Origin: Volutella citrinella
Lineage: Eukaryota > Ascomycota > Sordariomycetes > Hypocreales > Nectriaceae
Direction of reading: 5' to 3'
Length of the DNA stretch: 64,000 bases
Assembly: GCA_034401135.1 (NCBI GenBank)
Contig: JAWZSP010000006.1
Location: 372,001 to 436,000 of the forward strand
The position numbers and the translations under genes are program-made. Positions 12,362 through 21,575 of this stretch are shown here, in pieces; positions within the stretch are counted from its first letter, which is position 1, and each line of letters begins with the position of its first letter. Below the pieces are notes generated by a model. The model did not search any database. It worked only from the letters and a program-made list of their open reading frames with translations, and was not told the origin of the DNA.

Positions 12362-13858
12362 ATGGCTGTTGAGACGAGCGCACAATCAAGCGGGGCTGGC
12401 AAAGATTCAGAACCGTGGGCCAACCCGTTGACTGCCCAATTCAAGGAGAGAATCGTCGTAAGTTGTGACGGATCCGTAGTCCATGGCCATATACTAGGTC
12501 TGACTTGTTCTCCAGCTCACTACTTACCCCGGTCAGAGTGTGGTTGACCCCGTGGTACTGGATTGGGGAAACCCAGACCCAGAGAAGCGAGGCCCGGTTC
12601 TCGTCTCTCGAAGCAAGGAAACCATCAAGAAACGAAATGCCATCGGCGCCCATGGAGGGAGCTATGCCATCTACAACGCCCTCGCCATCGCCGCGGGCGA
12701 CTTACCAGCAAACTTCCGCCCCAACTTTGAGAACACGCAGCCGACGTTCCAGCCACCGCAGCAGCCGGCATGGGGAGACCCCGCCAAGATCGTATCCATG
12801 GATCCCTTTGGTCACAATGTCTCGACATACTTCAAGAAGCACCTGGACGCCGGCATCGACGTGAGGCCCACCATTGCCATTACGCGTGCGCACATGCGGG
12901 TGGCGGAAATCATAGACTCCATCAAGGCCGGCAACCTATCGGTGGATGGCGATGTTGTCATCAACGACCTGGGCGACGTCAAGGTGACCAAGGTCGCCGT
13001 CGAGCCAGTCTGGAACCTTCCCGGCGTGGCATCCCGGTTCGGTGTAGACGAGGGCGTCCTTCGTCGCTCCCTCTTCGAGTTCACGGGAGGCAGCTACCCA
13101 GAGCTGGTCACACGCTCCGACATTAAAACCTTTCTGCCCCCGATTGGCGGCCTGACAGTCTACATTTTCGGCCCGCCTGAGCGAGTGTCGGATCCCAACG
13201 TGAGGCTTGCGCTGCGGGTGCACGACGAGTGCAACGGCTCAGACGTTTTCCAATCCGACATCTGCACGTGTCGACCGTACCTGACGTTTGGAATCGAAGC
13301 AGCCATCAAGGAGGCCCAGAATGGTGGATCTGGCGTCGTCATCTACTTCCGGAAAGAAGGCCGTGCTCTCGGCGAGGTGGTCAAGTATCTCGTCTATAAC
13401 TCCCGAAAGCGAGGCGGCGATACAGCCGACAAGTACTTTACACGAACAGAAAACATTGCGGGTGTCAGAGATGTAAGGGTCATACGAATAATAACTTGGA
13501 CCAGCTCAGTACTAACGTCATTCAGATGCGGTTCCAAGCTTTGATGCCCGACATCCTCCACTGGCTTGGCATCAAGAAGATTGACAGGATGCTGTCAATG
13601 TCAAATATGAAGCACGACGCCATTGTTGAGCAGGGGATCCCCATTTACGAGCGTGTTCCCATCCCCGATCGTAAGTCGTCGTCATGCCACAGTGGACGTG
13701 CTCTAACGTGTCTAGATCTTATTCCATCAGACTCTAGGGTGGAGATTGATGCGAAGATTAATGCTGGATACTTTACAAATGGAAAGGTGCAAACAGATGA
13801 TGACTTGAAGGAGGTCAAGGGACGAGGCTGGCAGAGCTGGGAGGACGTAACGCATTGA
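12362..13858 (+). CDS. URC1: URC1/urg1, GTP cyclohydrolase II-like uracil catabolism enzyme
   Basis: Four exons (12362-12457, 12516-13472, 13526-13670, 13716-13858) give 446 residues. The C-terminal half carries a GTP cyclohydrolase II-type zinc motif at about residues 268-285: HDEC followed after ten residues by CTC (C-x10-C-x-C). It is followed by GVVIYFRKEGRALGEVVKYL, matching the RibA active-site region. The long N-terminal part (IGAHGGSYAIYNALAIA, DPFGHNV) is characteristic of URC1/urg1 proteins rather than of riboflavin-pathway GTP cyclohydrolase II. URC1 is proposed to open the pyrimidine ring of a uracil ribonucleotide in the URC pathway. All zinc ligands and the catalytic region are intact, so the core of the pathway looks functional here even though the neighbouring regulator is decayed. 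Confidence 0.93.
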
Positions 13859-14073
13859 TGGCATGTTGCTGTTGGTTACAAGTCTCATTTATTGGGTGGC
13901 ATTATGGCTTGGATTCTTCTTGAATACAGTGTGGATGAAAAACCAGATCGCAAGCTCACACCAGTACAAGCCATCAGTGTTGCATCTTTTAGTATGAATA
14001 CCGCGGCTTAATTGCCTTCTGACTTAGACCTAGAAGCGAAAAGGCACAGATATCAACGAATAGCTGTCCATTA

Positions 14074-14480
14074 TCAAAGCGGGATTCCCAATGTAAACCC
14101 CCCATCCACGGCAAGATTTTGCCCCGTCATCCACTGTGCATCATCTGAAACCAGAAATAGAACGACCTTGGCAATGTCTTCTGGCTCACCTAGCCGTGGC
14201 CAGGGCGTACCCCTGCGCATATTGGCAATAATATCATCGTCTCGGAAGTTTGTGCTCGACATGGCCGTACGCACAACACCAGGGCAGACGGCATTGATGT
14301 TGAGGTGGTCTTTGGAGTGATCAAGAGCGACAGCCCGAGTCAACATGGAGACGGCTGCTTTGCTTACAGAATACGTCGCTTCTCGTGCAATAGCTGTTAT
14401 GCCGGCCGAAGACGAGATATTAACGATGCGGCCGCGGGATCCCGACACAGAGTCCACGGGCTGCTTCAAGAAATTTACTA
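14074..14480 (-). pseudogene. Short-chain dehydrogenase, C-terminal fragment
   Basis: About 132 codons remain, ending at a stop at 14074. The fragment has the second half of a classical SDR: GRIVNISSS, the catalytic pair in TYSVSKAA (Tyr-x3-Lys), NAVCPGVVRTAM, EPEDIAKVVLFLVSDDA and the C-terminal GQNLAVDGGFT. The Rossmann N-terminus with TGxxxGIG is absent. Immediately upstream on the same strand the sequence switches to the C-terminal region of a transcription-factor pseudogene, so the 5' half appears deleted. In Lachancea the URC locus includes a reductase for malonate semialdehyde (URC8), and this fragment could be a remnant of a comparable enzyme, which is speculative. Not expected to make a working enzyme. 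Confidence 0.75.
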
Positions 14481-15830
14481 TTGAAGATGGCGTGGCGGTG
14501 GATCATGAGTCTTGCCAGTTGGGTCATGACGTAGATGTTGTAGATGCAGCAATGCATCTGTCGTCTTGACTCCAACGTCCCTGGCTCCCGGGTTTCGAAG
14601 CCAAGATATTGTTCCGTTTATCGAAGCGAGGCTGGCAAGGTCCTCGACAGGCAGTGGAGCGAGTTTGCTATAGACTCAAGCCTCTGTTGTGATTCCTCAC
14701 CGTGGTCGGGATGCTGTTGGCCACGATTTGATGGACGACGTGGCGCCTAGTCAACGCACGGCACGCCTCGGGGGGACGAGATAATCTGGGCATCCTTCAT
14801 AAGCGAGTTGGCGACAATGAACCATGCTTTTGGAGACAGGTTTCCGCTCTCATGTAGCGACCTCCATCTACGGGTGGGGCTGGTTTCTAGGAAGCAACTT
14901 GTGCTGGAGCACCCCGAAAACCAGTCAGAGTCTGTAATCGGGAGGAAGATTTCCATCTGTGCCCAGTTGATGGCCGTTGGTGTTCGGCGGATGGTGCTTG
15001 CGAAGACATCCATCTCCTAAATCGCCCACCACGTCCGTCTTTTCTCCTCGATAGCAGCTCAGAGCTTCAGTGTGCCATCCTGTCGTCGTCTCAGGATATT
15101 ATTTGAGTCTGTGAGATGCAAGTTCATCTCGTAGGCCAAGCAAATGCACGAGCCCAACAATCTCCATGCTCTACCTCGCACACCCTGTGAAAGCTCGCAG
15201 TGGGTGGCAATGATGAGAGCCTGAAGGAGGCACAGTGATGGTGGTTCGTCGCCACATTCGTCCAGTGCCTGGTTCACCAGACGCAATGTCATTTTCAGGA
15301 ACAAGGTGAAGTCTCGCTGCTGTAGCTCTGGTGCAAGATCAGACGCGGCATCTTGTTCAAAGGGAAGGAAGCGCAACGCGTACGCTGCCAAGGCGGTAAT
15401 CAAGGCGGAAAGCTGGGTGAGGGAGCTGATGGCGTTGAGCGTCTCGCGGAAAGATGGCTCATGAAAGAGATTGATAGCGACCATGTTTTGAAAGTATAGA
15501 GACAGGCTTTTCAACCGGGTAAGCGCAAGATGTGCGACAGATGACAGCAATGCTTTGGAATTACGCCGGACGTACATTTGGTCAACGGAGTGAGCCGACA
15601 CGCCCAGGTCTTGGCATCAGCTTCATGAGTGAGACGTGATGGAGGGCGAAAACTGAGGCCTGCCTCGGCGCACCTATCTTGGGTCCCGGCTTGAGGTTAC
15701 GGGCTGGACCTATAATACTGTATGGACACCTGTAACAAGCTCGGCACTCCCTGCAAGGCACCCCGCAACACAGGCATCCTCCAGGCTGTCTTCGGTCGGA
15801 CCATCTTCGGTGTGTGGCTATCTGTACCCA
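14480..15830 (-). pseudogene. Zn2Cys6 transcription factor pseudogene (URC2-like candidate)
   Basis: A single minus-strand frame from 15601 to about 14485 keeps fungal-transcription-factor homology: YFQNMVAINLFHEPSFRETL, GRAWRLLGSCICLAYEMNLH, EEKRRTWWAI, EMDVFASTIRRTPTAINWAQ and NIYVMTQLARLMIHRH. It is broken by four in-frame stops: TGA at 15059-15061, TAG at 15017-15019, TAG at 14747-14749 and TAA at 14618-14620. Homology continues across each stop without a frameshift, and RRTWWAI-stop-EMDVFAS strongly suggests that the TAG replaced a Trp codon. In front, around 15700-15800 in another frame, CRACYRCPYSIIGPARN and a GPK-rich linker look like the tail of a zinc cluster. The 3' end is cut off where the SDR fragment begins. 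URC clusters normally include the Zn2Cys6 activator URC2, so this is the natural candidate for it (inference). Confidence 0.78.
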
Positions 15831-16233
15831 AACTACACGCTCAATGACCACGCTCAATTGTTACCAGACATTTATTAGGTCAAGCTACTAGTAGGAAGTG
15901 CGTGTAAGAATGCAGTGAGGCCAAATCCCTGCGCTATGTGAGGTAGCATAATAGCTTCCTAGAAGTGCCTTGGAGGTGGCTCCGGCTCGCTCCGGCTGCT
16001 CCGGGTGGCGCACTGTGGCTCCGGCCATACTGTGGCTGTGTACGTGCACGGATATTCCGACGTGAGAAGGCCGGGGTGGATCGATCGGCTGACAGCACGT
16101 GATGTTGTTTTTGCACCGTGTTGTTTCCAGCATCATGCTTTTCTTCACGATCCAGGGCTTGGTCCCCAGACCACCCATCCTTTCGCATCGCCCAGTTGCG
16201 CCACATTTTGTCATCGCGCTTTCCTTCCGTACA
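15831..16233. other. Intergenic, no gene seen
   Basis: Short spacer between the regulator pseudogene and the F-box gene. The open frames here have no recognisable protein character. The plus-strand frame of the F-box gene is open back to 16099, but the leader peptide is not F-box-like. Confidence 0.4.
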
Positions 16234-17835
16234 ATGTCTTACGCCAATCTCTCACAGCTTCCGACTGAGGTCCTAAGTCAGATCTTGAGCCACGTGGAAT
16301 GCACGCTGCCTGTCAAGGAATGGTGGATGAACACGCCCGATTTGACGCCCGTGACGACACTCAAGTCACTATGTCTCACTTGCCAAAAAATCAAAGATAT
16401 TGCACAACCTCTCCTTTTTCGAAACGTTGTTCTATGGGGACTAGACAATGAGGCGGCGTCATTTGTCAAGCTCGGAAATGCATTGCTTGACAACCCTTCG
16501 TTGGGAAAGCATACACGAGTCCTTTCAATTGGTTGGCCAGAATCTTATGAGATTAGGAAGACGGGATGGAAGTGGGAAGAGGCTTTCCGGAGCATGGAAG
16601 CTATCGTTGAGCTCCCTCCAAGACTGAAAGCATTGATGCACGCGCATTGTGATGGGTATGATGGACTGAACACAGTGGTGTTTTCCATGGCCTTAATGCC
16701 AAATCTGCAACTGGTAGATACGATGGAGGCGCATAGCACCATCATTCTATCGTGGATGTTAAGTGGTCGGTTGGATTTCGAGTTGGAAAGCTTTCTAAAG
16801 AGCGAGGTTGCTGGAGACTTTTTTCGCGACAACAACTATGACGGTGGTACCGACAACGAGCTAATTCTGAAAGGAAAGTATGCCAACTTTGGGAACCCCG
16901 ACCTCAGAGAAATCAGATTTCAACATCCAGGGAATGAAGGCGCTACTGATATTGATCAATTCGAGGGTGCTCTCCTCCATCCCGGCATCCACACTATCCG
17001 CTCCATCGGCATCGACTGGTCTGAAGAGATGGCCAAAAAGCAGCGATGGCAGCACATATCGTCTAGCGTCCGAGTGCTGGAGCTGAGAGAATGCATCATC
17101 GATCACCTGGGTCTTGCAAATGTCTTCCAGCGATGCCCCCAACTGGAGAGTCTGTCAGTTCAACTTGGCGACGGGCGAAGGTCGCTAGAGCTGGGAGATG
17201 AAATTGGCTTTGACCTGGAACAGGCCGGACACGTACTGAGAAAGTACGGCCAGAAGCTCAAGACGCTCAATCTCCATACCACTGAGTATGATTATTGGGT
17301 TGACACCGAGGGACGAATCGGCTCACTTAAGCCACTGACAAATCTGCGGCACCTTGCCTTTGTAAAGGACAACCTCACTGGCCCTAGGGAGTACCAGCAC
17401 CCCGAAGTCGCCGAGCTAGAAAGGACGGCCACTGGCCTGGATTCCAGTGATGGCGATGCATTGGATATCAAGGACGTGATACCAGCTAGCGTGGAGACTC
17501 TATATCTGCACTACGACGACGCTTATTTTTCGAGCTATGGGGCGCAGCGCAAACGTGAAGGCATCAACCAAGAGATTTACAAACTCGTCACAACAGGAGG
17601 GTTGGAAAACCTCCGAGAGATCAAGATTGAACGACATTTGCATGACAGTGGGGCGTTTGGCCACGAATTGGCTGGTTGGAAGGTGGAGATGCTCGAACTA
17701 CATCTTTGGAACAGACCTGTATCCTCTGGATGCGCGCGCTCGCTCACGGTGCTTGTCAGGGAGGCGGAGTGGGCGTGTGGTGGACGGACAGAAGGGTTTC
17801 TTTCGAACAGCCATGAGTTGGCTGACGGGCTTTAG
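16234..17835 (+). CDS. F-box / LRR-like protein
   Basis: Single exon, 533 residues. The N-terminus MSYANLSQLPTEVLSQILSH is a typical F-box start, and SLCLTCQKIKDIAQPLLFRN completes a roughly 45-residue F-box. The rest has leucine-rich-repeat-like segments (VRVLELRECIIDHLGLANVF, CPQLESLSVQLG, LKTLNLHTTEYDYW, PLTNLRHLAFVKD). Such proteins are substrate adaptors of SCF ubiquitin ligases, binding Skp1 through the F-box. The upstream in-frame ATG at 16099 would add 45 hydrophobic residues not seen in F-box proteins, so 16234 is preferred. The target is unknown. Confidence 0.8.
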   Translation: MSYANLSQLPTEVLSQILSHVECTLPVKEWWMNTPDLTPVTTLKSLCLTCQKIKDIAQPLLFRNVVLWGLDNEAASFVKLGNALLDNPSLGKHTRVLSIGWPESYEIRKTGWKWEEAFRSMEAIVELPPRLKALMHAHCDGYDGLNTVVFSMALMPNLQLVDTMEAHSTIILSWMLSGRLDFELESFLKSEVAGDFFRDNNYDGGTDNELILKGKYANFGNPDLREIRFQHPGNEGATDIDQFEGALLHPGIHTIRSIGIDWSEEMAKKQRWQHISSSVRVLELRECIIDHLGLANVFQRCPQLESLSVQLGDGRRSLELGDEIGFDLEQAGHVLRKYGQKLKTLNLHTTEYDYWVDTEGRIGSLKPLTNLRHLAFVKDNLTGPREYQHPEVAELERTATGLDSSDGDALDIKDVIPASVETLYLHYDDAYFSSYGAQRKREGINQEIYKLVTTGGLENLREIKIERHLHDSGAFGHELAGWKVEMLELHLWNRPVSSGCARSLTVLVREAEWACGGRTEGFLSNSHELADGL

Positions 17836-18294
17836 GCCAGGGTACGGGATGGAGAGCATGTTTGTTTTAGACAAGTTTGACAGTTGTATGCGTTCCCAAG
17901 TTAGTTTGGTGGCCTTTTGGGCATCATCGTTACATCCGGATGTGGTTATATTTAGAGCGCACAGAGTCTATTCGATTACAGTACCCAGGCCCAGGGAACT
18001 GCAGGGGCAACTCTGGTCCATCATGTTCATACCTGTGCCGCTGTACCCGCCATTCTTAGTATAATAGAACATCTCCCAGTGCATTCTCAGCGATAAGGGC
18101 TGTTGCAGAATGACTCCCGCCGGCTCCTAACAGCGTACGGGGCCTATGATTTATGACCGCTAGTGTTCATGCAGTAAGACGACTGAGTGACCAGTGAAGA
18201 TTCTGCCCATCCAAGAAGAGCCGTGGGAGCTCACAACTTCCTATCTCGTGGGCCATGCACTGGCAGGGCATGTCTAGCTCGCACAACACCATTT
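17836..18294. other. Intergenic, convergent gene ends
   Basis: The 3' regions of two convergent genes; no coding or repeat is supportable. Confidence 0.4.
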
Positions 18295-19977
18295 CTATAT
18301 CACTGCCCTAGATAGAAAGTTTAGCAAGGCCTCGTCGCTCCAATTGCCAGAGCTATTTGAAAGCAACTCGTCGTCAGAGCCGTCGGAGCCTTCTGGAGGC
18401 AAGTCGTCCTCAGAACTAGCGGAGCTGTCCGTGTTTCTGTCATCATCCCAATATTCATCAAGCATGTTGGACCCCATAAGATCCTTAAGCGGCGGCAATG
18501 GAGAATCGGTCTCGAACATTATGCCGTCCCTGCCCCAACGGCTTGCCCACTCCTCTAGGTCGCACCCCTTGTTAGCTTGGACAATCGCTCCAACGTCCCA
18601 TAGTTGTCCAGGATCGAAGTTGCACTGAATACTTGATGACGACATATTGCTCACCATGTTCCTGAGCAAATGGGGGAAAGAATCGAACTGAGTGCCCCGA
18701 ATTCTTCGATACCCAGAATACAAACACCTTCCAGGATGGCTCTGGTTCAGAGCGTCATGCCAAGCGGCATCTCTTTGCACCACCTCACTGAATATTTGCG
18801 TCGACTTCTCTGGCGTCGGGCTCCCATCCAGAACCAAGGTGAAGGCCCGGCAGTCCGGGCGCATCACCTCCTTTTCGACGACAGCGGCTTCTACCATCCA
18901 AGCCGCGACCCGTTCAGTGATGCGATCCGCAGGAAGGGTATATCCGTCTATGTGAAGTTGACCCATTCGCGACTCCCAGTCTGACCCTGAATCGAAACAT
19001 GAATGCAGTAAATTCTTCCAGAGACTCACCCGACGCTCTACCCTCAGCATCGGGTTTTCTCGGAAGAAGGGGATGAGGCCTTTTGCGTGGCATTCTGGAA
19101 ACGCCACAGCTGGGTGATCTTCGTTAAGGACGATTTTGCGGATATGGCATCTATTTCCAGGAATAGAGTCCAGGAACTGAATTGCGGCTGCCGCCGCTGA
19201 GAGACGATACTTGCCCGTGTTGCATCTCTCCCAGCGGCTCCACTTCCAGAGCCAATCGTACCACACTGTCTTGCGCATGCATTCAACTCGGTCTTTTGTT
19301 GGAACAGTCCAAGGCTCCCATGGTAGAGAAAGGAGGTTCTCCACAGTAAATGGACGACGGTGGTTATGCATGATGCCTTCATCGACGAGCCCAGATATGG
19401 GAGCCATCAGCTGAAGTGTATCCCGCACGGCCTCGCGGACACTTGAAAGTGCCTACGACAGGGTACCTGCTGTCAGTGTGGTTCCATGGCGTATTTGACG
19501 GCAAGGGTTTGGCATTCTCACCTCGCCAACATCGCACATTAGACTGGATTTAAAAAAAGAGCTCCAAATACTTGCCTCACCGGATGGAAATAATATGGGC
19601 ATGAGTTCAGGATACTTAACACGAGTCCGTTCCACCATGGACTGGTCCATCAAGTGAGCACCACCCACAATGAGATCGCATTCCAGGTCAAAGCACATGT
19701 GCAGAATGTGGTCGAAAAACCCGAACGTGCTTCGCAGGTTTTCAGAGTAAGTGGTTGTGAAGGTGATGGTGTTTGTTCGAAGGGCCAAGCCACGCATTTC
19801 TTGGGAAATGAGCTTGCACGTGTACGAAAGGCTGAGATCGATCGGGTCGTTGTTTGAGGTGCGCAGCTTCCCAGACTCAAAGTCAAAAATATATCCATTC
19901 TCAGAGTCGCTCGTGAGGTATTCGTGATAGATTTGATCTCGAATCTCCCGTGGGAGAAGCAGCAGATGCGAAGCCAT
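18295..19977 (-). CDS. Fungal hypothetical protein with F-box-like N-terminus
   Basis: Two exons (19977-19522, 19452-18295) give 537 residues. The start LLLLPREIRDQIYHEYL and the following LSYTCKLISQEMRGLALRTN resemble the short F-box-like/2EXR-type segment found at the start of many uncharacterised fungal proteins. The middle is rich in Trp and charged residues. The last 60 residues are very acidic and Ser-rich (TDSSASSEDDLPPEGSDGSD). No catalytic motif is visible. A role in protein-protein contact or ubiquitination is possible but unproven. It is convergent with the F-box/LRR gene. Confidence 0.65.
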
Positions 19978-20329
19978 GAGTAGTTTGACGGTGTGAGTCG
20001 ATCTCTGCAGTCGATCTTGTGTTGCGGTTTCTTCTCGGGACTGGTGGGTGTGCCGCGGGGCTCAGCCTTTTTGTATGTCGTCGCGACAGGGCGATCGGAG
20101 AAACAAAAAGGCTGATGAGTCACCGGTGACATCAAGGTTTCCCCGCCCAGACAAAAAGGTTCTCTCCAACAGCCCACACTCTATGTATCGCATACAGTCA
20201 CGTTGCATCGGGCGATTGTTTTTTTTATGGGGTATCACAATTTATGGAAGATAGTCAACAAGCCCGTGCAACACACAGCCTGATATATACACAATAGAAA
20301 CCACAGCAAATTTCACAGTAGATGTCATA

Positions 20330-20690
20330 CCCAACATCTCAACCACAGTGTTAGTCCGTAATGAGTCACAATTAGCTGTCAAAAATGTGAGCTGAAGCCC
20401 GAGGGCGGTGTTCAATTAGGGGAGGCCACATACCATTTGACAGATGCAGCAAATGGCGGCCTTCTTGTCCATCAAGGTCTCTGCACCACCAAAGGTTGTA
20501 GGAAGGTTGCGATAAACCTGCACTAGGTTAATCATAAGTTTTGTGAAAAGTGGATTGCGTGAACATTGCATACTCACGCACTTCAGAGTTTCCAACCTTT
20601 GTGGCCGCAGGCGCAAGGACAAAGTTATCCACGCCGGATGACCCAACGCCGGGCTTGCGCCAGCTATATCATAATGCCTTTCCCCCAGCT
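20330..20690 (-). other. Possible small spliced reading frame, unidentified
   Basis: On the minus strand, segments reading VDNFVLAPAATKVGNSEV, then VYRNLPTTFGGAETLMDKKA, then a short tail are bounded by good splice signals: GTGAGT near 20574, a pyrimidine-poor CAG near 20520, and GTATGT near 20433. No start codon is convincing: an in-frame TGA precedes the first segment unless another intron is assumed. It could be the end of a gene, a relic, or chance. I do not recognise it. Confidence 0.25.
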
Positions 20691-20760
20691 TCTTTGAGAA
20701 GTGCCTATTAGTATACTTTAGTACTATTATTAGGAGCAGACTGTATAAATTACCTCATCA

Positions 20761-20835
20761 AGCAAGCAGCCAAGCAAGCAACCAAGCCAGCAGCCAAGCA
20801 AGCCAACGCCCGCACACACACACACACACACACTT
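20761..20835 (+). repeat. Low-complexity CAAG/CAGC tract followed by (CA)n microsatellite
   Basis: Repeats of the type CAAGCAAGCAGC run from about 20758 to 20805, followed by an uninterrupted CA run from about 20812 to 20833. This simple-sequence block lies just upstream of a small spliced gene. Confidence 0.85.
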
Positions 20836-20923
20836 CTCTCGCCTGCCACTTCGCTTCTATTAGTTAATCATCTTCTGTAAAGCACCTTAGGAACAGTTGA
20901 CGTACTCACCCAACGACCTCGAG

Positions 20924-21318
20924 ATGCCACTAATCAACGCTCCCTTTATCTCTGAAGAGGGTCTTCTCTCAGAGAAAACGATCAACTTTAAGCTGCCAGC
21001 TAAAAGCCCGAACCCACGAAATATCCGAACTAACACACTATCCGACGAGATGCTGATATATCTCTTGATATTTGGATATGAATTGATGGGTAAGGAAGTC
21101 AGTGTGGAGGCTACAAAGAGCATTGGCTTCCTACGGACAGGAGATAAAGGCCTGAAGAAGGATATCCTTTCCAGGATCCTATTAATAAGGTTAGTGATAT
21201 ATATAGTATATACTTAATTATAGATTGCACTAACAGGGAGAAGAACGGTGACTGGCTGAAGAAGCTGGTGGAAGTGGCGGAGAAGCTGCAGAAGAAGGCA
21301 CGCAACAAGCAGCGATAG
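20924..21318 (+). CDS. Small unknown protein, two exons
   Basis: Exons 20924-21189 and 21237-21318 give about 115 residues. The 47-nt intron has GTTAGT, a CACTAAC branch site and CAG, so splicing is well supported. The protein starts MPLINAPFISEEGLLSEKTI and ends in a Lys-rich amphipathic stretch (WLKKLVEVAEKLQKKARNKQ). It is basic overall, and I recognise no domain. The gene is convergent with the reverse transcriptase gene, the two stops being about 260 bp apart. It may be part of the same island or an unrelated orphan gene. Confidence 0.5.
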
Positions 21319-21575
21319 GGCTGTCTAGGGTAGTCAGCAAGTTTGCCACTCAGCAGGATGGGGATCCAGATCCAGCAGAAGTCAAGGGAGCCTGACTGGC
21401 AAGCAGAACCAAGGTTCAGTATGGAGGACCCAGGAGACATACATACGCCTAGCTTGATAGGGCAATTCAAACCACCAGTCGCCTCATCTGTCAAAATCTA
21501 TGAGAGTCAGCGGTTGAGCCAAAATACACGATGATACCGGTGGCAATACTCACTTCACAATTCGTAGTATCACAA

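Noticed and set aside
14480..15100. Four stops as proof of repeat-induced point mutation (C-to-T)
   Set aside because: Every stop codon can arise from a sense codon by a C-to-T or G-to-A change, so the stops alone do not show RIP; a dinucleotide bias test would be needed.
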